A stretch of 64,000 nucleotides of DNA. Source: Leptasterias polaris. Its lineage: Eukaryota > Echinodermata > Asteroidea > Forcipulatida > Asteriidae. The stretch lies in the NCBI GenBank assembly GCA_037783415.1, contig JAZGTN010000046.1, positions 1,556,501 to 1,620,500 on the forward strand, written 5' to 3'. The position numbers and the translations under genes are program-made. How positions within the stretch are numbered: position 1 is the first letter of the stretch; every line of letters begins with the position of its first letter. This document shows, piece by piece, positions 61,683 to 64,000 of this stretch. The notes beneath the pieces were generated by a model that had not been told where the DNA came from, ran no database searches, and saw nothing but the letters and a program-made list of their open reading frames with translations.

Positions 61683-63632
61683 TTTGCAGATAGTAAACTG
61701 CAATCTAACCGGCATCTAATGCATGCTGTTTATACATTGTGTCCGATTGGTCAAAAGTGCCAACAGCCTAGTATTATAACCAATCATAGTAGCCGTTGCA
61801 TATAACCAAAAAGTTAGGCAAACGTACTTTTATTGGGGATCGTCGAATGATGGCGCCCTTCTTCGAATTACCAGAAAGAAAAAAACATGGGGAAAAATAA
61901 TTGCGTCTCATAATATTTGTAATTTTTTGATGTAGGCCTTTATTTCTGTTATTCGGGCAATCTAAGAAATGAATAGGGATCAAGTTTAATTTATAAAGTC
62001 AAGTTAATTGGCTTTTAGAGAGAGATTATCTGGGGAAAAATATTAAGGTTTTAGTAAAAATAAGTTTTCCATAAAAAACAATTAGGTTGTTCTTAACAAC
62101 CAAAGGAATTCCTCAGTTCAAATATAACTGCATCATCAATGCAAGAGTCCACATTTTGGGGCCAAAATAAAATGTATAAAATGTGGCCAATATTACAAGG
62201 AAAGCTGAAAATGTGTCTTGAAAATCATGGTATACCTCGAGACTAAGTTGAGGCAATTTGTTTTTACTAAAAAACGCCAAGTGATACAATATCCCCTTCT
62301 GTTGAAAACAAAAACTACACAATTTAAAATTAAACAAAACAATTGTTCACAAATAACTTGGTTTGCTGGCAGCTCAGTTTTATTTCATTTTTGTATAAAC
62401 AATATAAACATGTCTCTGCAATTCAGCTTTTAAAAAGATCTTTTTACAAATATCTGAATACAAAAGACTTTTTTGTACAGTGAGATCAAGAAAGGTTAAA
62501 ATAATAAGTTTGGCATAAGAAGCTTTCAAATTTACTGTTTCAAGCTGAAATATGAATTGTGGCCTTACGAGAGAGGTGAACTTGTTAAAAGTTTAGTAAA
62601 AGTAACAGCTATATTTTGATGCTCAGATAAAATAATATCTGCGAATTGCCTGCAAAATTTTGTCATAAAATTTAAATAGATTTGTCTTAAACTTAACCGG
62701 TGTAATTGGTTATTTAATTAATTTTACACCAGGCAGGTTGCCTGAACGTTACATTGATTTGAAGTAGTTTAAAGGTATTATACAGGATTGGCAGAGCTGA
62801 CAAAATAATCACAGACAGTGTTCATGTTTTGTGCAATCAACCACATACATGAAATAAACCTGTGAAAATTTGAGCTCAATTGGTCATCGAGGTCACGAGA
62901 AAATAGTGAAAAGAGACCTTATGTGTTTTCTGTTTTTCAAACATCGAGTTTATTATCGCGCGCGATAAAAACTATTGTTTTACTAATTTCTCAGAAACGA
63001 TAGCATTTTAGGCAGAAATATTTTAAGGAACCCTTTCTACCATTACTTACTTTAAATCATGTATGTTATGTGTGAATCTGATAACATTTGTGTTTTTCGA
63101 TCTTACCAATAGTGTACAGGCCTTTAAGTTGTAAAAGAACATGGAGCAAGCACAAACACTTAGTTCATGATTAATATGTATTGGGCCTACAAAACATTTC
63201 TCTGTATTAAATTTAAAGCAACATATGTTATCATCAGTCAAAATAATAAAGAAGCATTAATATATTTCATTTATTAAAAAGCTGAAGAGTTAGAAGAAAT
63301 TGTTATAAATTATGGGAACTTTTCACGTGAAAAAAACCCAAACAGAATAAAATATTTTGTGATTGACGCAAAAACATTTAAAGTAACCACCAGGCATAAT
63401 TTCTAACCAATTTTGTTTCTTACTCTTAACATTCTGTACGAGATTTTACACACATTTTTTACTTCACAATGATCTTGGGTTTTCTTCATGAAACAAAATG
63501 TGAAGGAAACAAGTATGGTGAAATGGATTGCTGACAAACAATCTTGGGTTTCCAATCAATGCAGTCTAGCTGCCTTGATGTTTCTCTTGGGCGAGCACAA
63601 ACTCTTCCTCTATTTTGTTAGCCGTTGTTCTT
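61683..63632. other. Region between CDC20 stop and UQCRH start
   Basis: Presumably holds the CDC20 3' UTR and then the UQCRH promoter. AATAAA on the minus strand occurs near 63270 and 62372. Around 62770-63050 is a repeat that shares the phrase TTGAGCTCAATTGGTCATCG with the MITE at 32800-33165 (there TGGGCTCAATTGGTCATCGA on the minus strand). No coding exon recognised. Confidence 0.5.
61740..61790. promoter_or_regulatory. Two CCAAT boxes upstream of UQCRH
   Basis: On the minus strand GACCAATCGG lies about 65 bases upstream of the UQCRH start codon, and an inverted one (AACCAATCAT on plus) about 35 bases further. CCAAT pairs are typical of NF-Y-driven housekeeping promoters. Function is inferred. 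Confidence 0.4.
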
Positions 63633-63823
63633 TTAGCGAATGCTCTGCCTGAGTTTGAGTGTACCCGATATGGCTTTTGGGTCTCGCCCCTTCTTTGCTG
63701 ATTTCCCGTGGGTTTCTTCAATCTGGAAACACTTCCATAGTCTCAGAGTTTCATCTCCTGCAGCTGTAGCCACTGTGGTCCCATCAGGACTCATGCACAT
63801 GTGAAGAATACGCGAGGTATGAC
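63633..63823 (-). CDS. CDC20: CDC20, last coding exon only (gene continues beyond the window)
   Basis: CDC20 is the WD40 co-activator that recruits substrates to the anaphase-promoting complex in mitosis. The exon encodes the end of the propeller, [20 protein letters not shown] and [13 protein letters not shown], a Lys-rich tail and a C-terminal SIR, the IR motif that docks on the APC/C. Human CDC20 has GHTSRVLSLTMSPDGATVAS, AAADETLRLWRCF and ends GIR. The paralogue FZR1 reads DETLRFWNVF, so CDC20 fits better. Acceptor AACGTAG; the preceding exon must supply one base (G of Gly) and was not found between 63824 and 64000. Confidence 0.9.
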
Positions 63824-64000
63824 CTACGTTTACAAAGATAAAGAGAGTGGACAAATAACCTTTTGCTCAAAAATTTAATTTAAAAACATCGGTGTATGGA
63901 TAAAACCAAGGACTATTCTTTATTTCCGATGCAAATTTAACATCTCTTAAATTGTTGTGGTACCCACTGCCAAAACATAACTGACTCTGGCTACCAGGCG
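63824..64000 (-). other. CDC20 intron, partial
   Basis: AT-rich sequence upstream of the last CDC20 exon with no recognisable exon. TCAGTTATGTTTTGGCAGTG near 63973 belongs to no known gene that I can see. Confidence 0.6.

Noticed and set aside
63633..63823. FZR1/CDH1 instead of CDC20
   Set aside because: [10 protein letters not shown] and GHTSR match CDC20; FZR1 has DETLRFWNVF and GHSYR.

Overview
The window is eukaryotic nuclear DNA from an invertebrate deuterostome, most likely an echinoderm. The evidence is split genes with GT-AG introns, CCAAT boxes, dense intronic repeats (tRNA-derived SINEs, a CR1-like LINE remnant, many TIR elements and minisatellites), and proteins that match human orthologues over most of their length without being vertebrate-like in their linkers. 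I cannot name the species from sequence alone. One foldback-type element resembles the TU elements described from sea urchins, which fits echinoderms.

Layout. Positions 49184 down to 3324 (minus strand) hold the complete coding region of RICTOR, the scaffold subunit of mTORC2. I reconstructed 30 exons. Every splice phase is consistent and the total is 5307 nt, or 1768 residues plus stop (human is 1708). Head-to-head with it, about 1.4 kb away, is ATP5F1D (plus strand, 50658-53486, four exons), the delta subunit of mitochondrial F1 ATP synthase. Tail-to-tail with ATP5F1D is UQCRH (minus strand, 61682-57227, four exons), the acidic hinge subunit of respiratory complex III. At the right edge is the last coding exon of CDC20 (minus strand, 63823-63633), whose earlier exons lie beyond the window. 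Genes therefore run RICTOR(-), ATP5F1D(+), UQCRH(-), CDC20(-). Two of the four are nuclear oxidative-phosphorylation genes; nothing in the sequence shows that the neighbours are functionally linked.

The rest is intron and intergenic DNA rich in repeats. The clearest are: two copies of one TIR element family with perfect 9-bp target-site duplications (24544-25262 and 30897-31736); a foldback element with 9-bp direct repeats in UQCRH intron 1 (60498-61357); a TA-flanked TIR element (40165-41430); a 106-bp tandem repeat family found in three RICTOR introns; tRNA-derived SINEs in both orientations; and a 5'-truncated LINE beside RICTOR exon 10.

The most unusual feature is in RICTOR splicing. Two tandem repeat arrays have units that include an exon-intron boundary: the 5' splice site of exon 8 is repeated four times at 56-bp spacing, and the 3' splice site of exon 19 is repeated upstream about every 45 bp. 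A degraded partial copy of exon 14 also lies in intron 13. I found no bacterial-style system, CRISPR array, or functional tRNA or rRNA gene.
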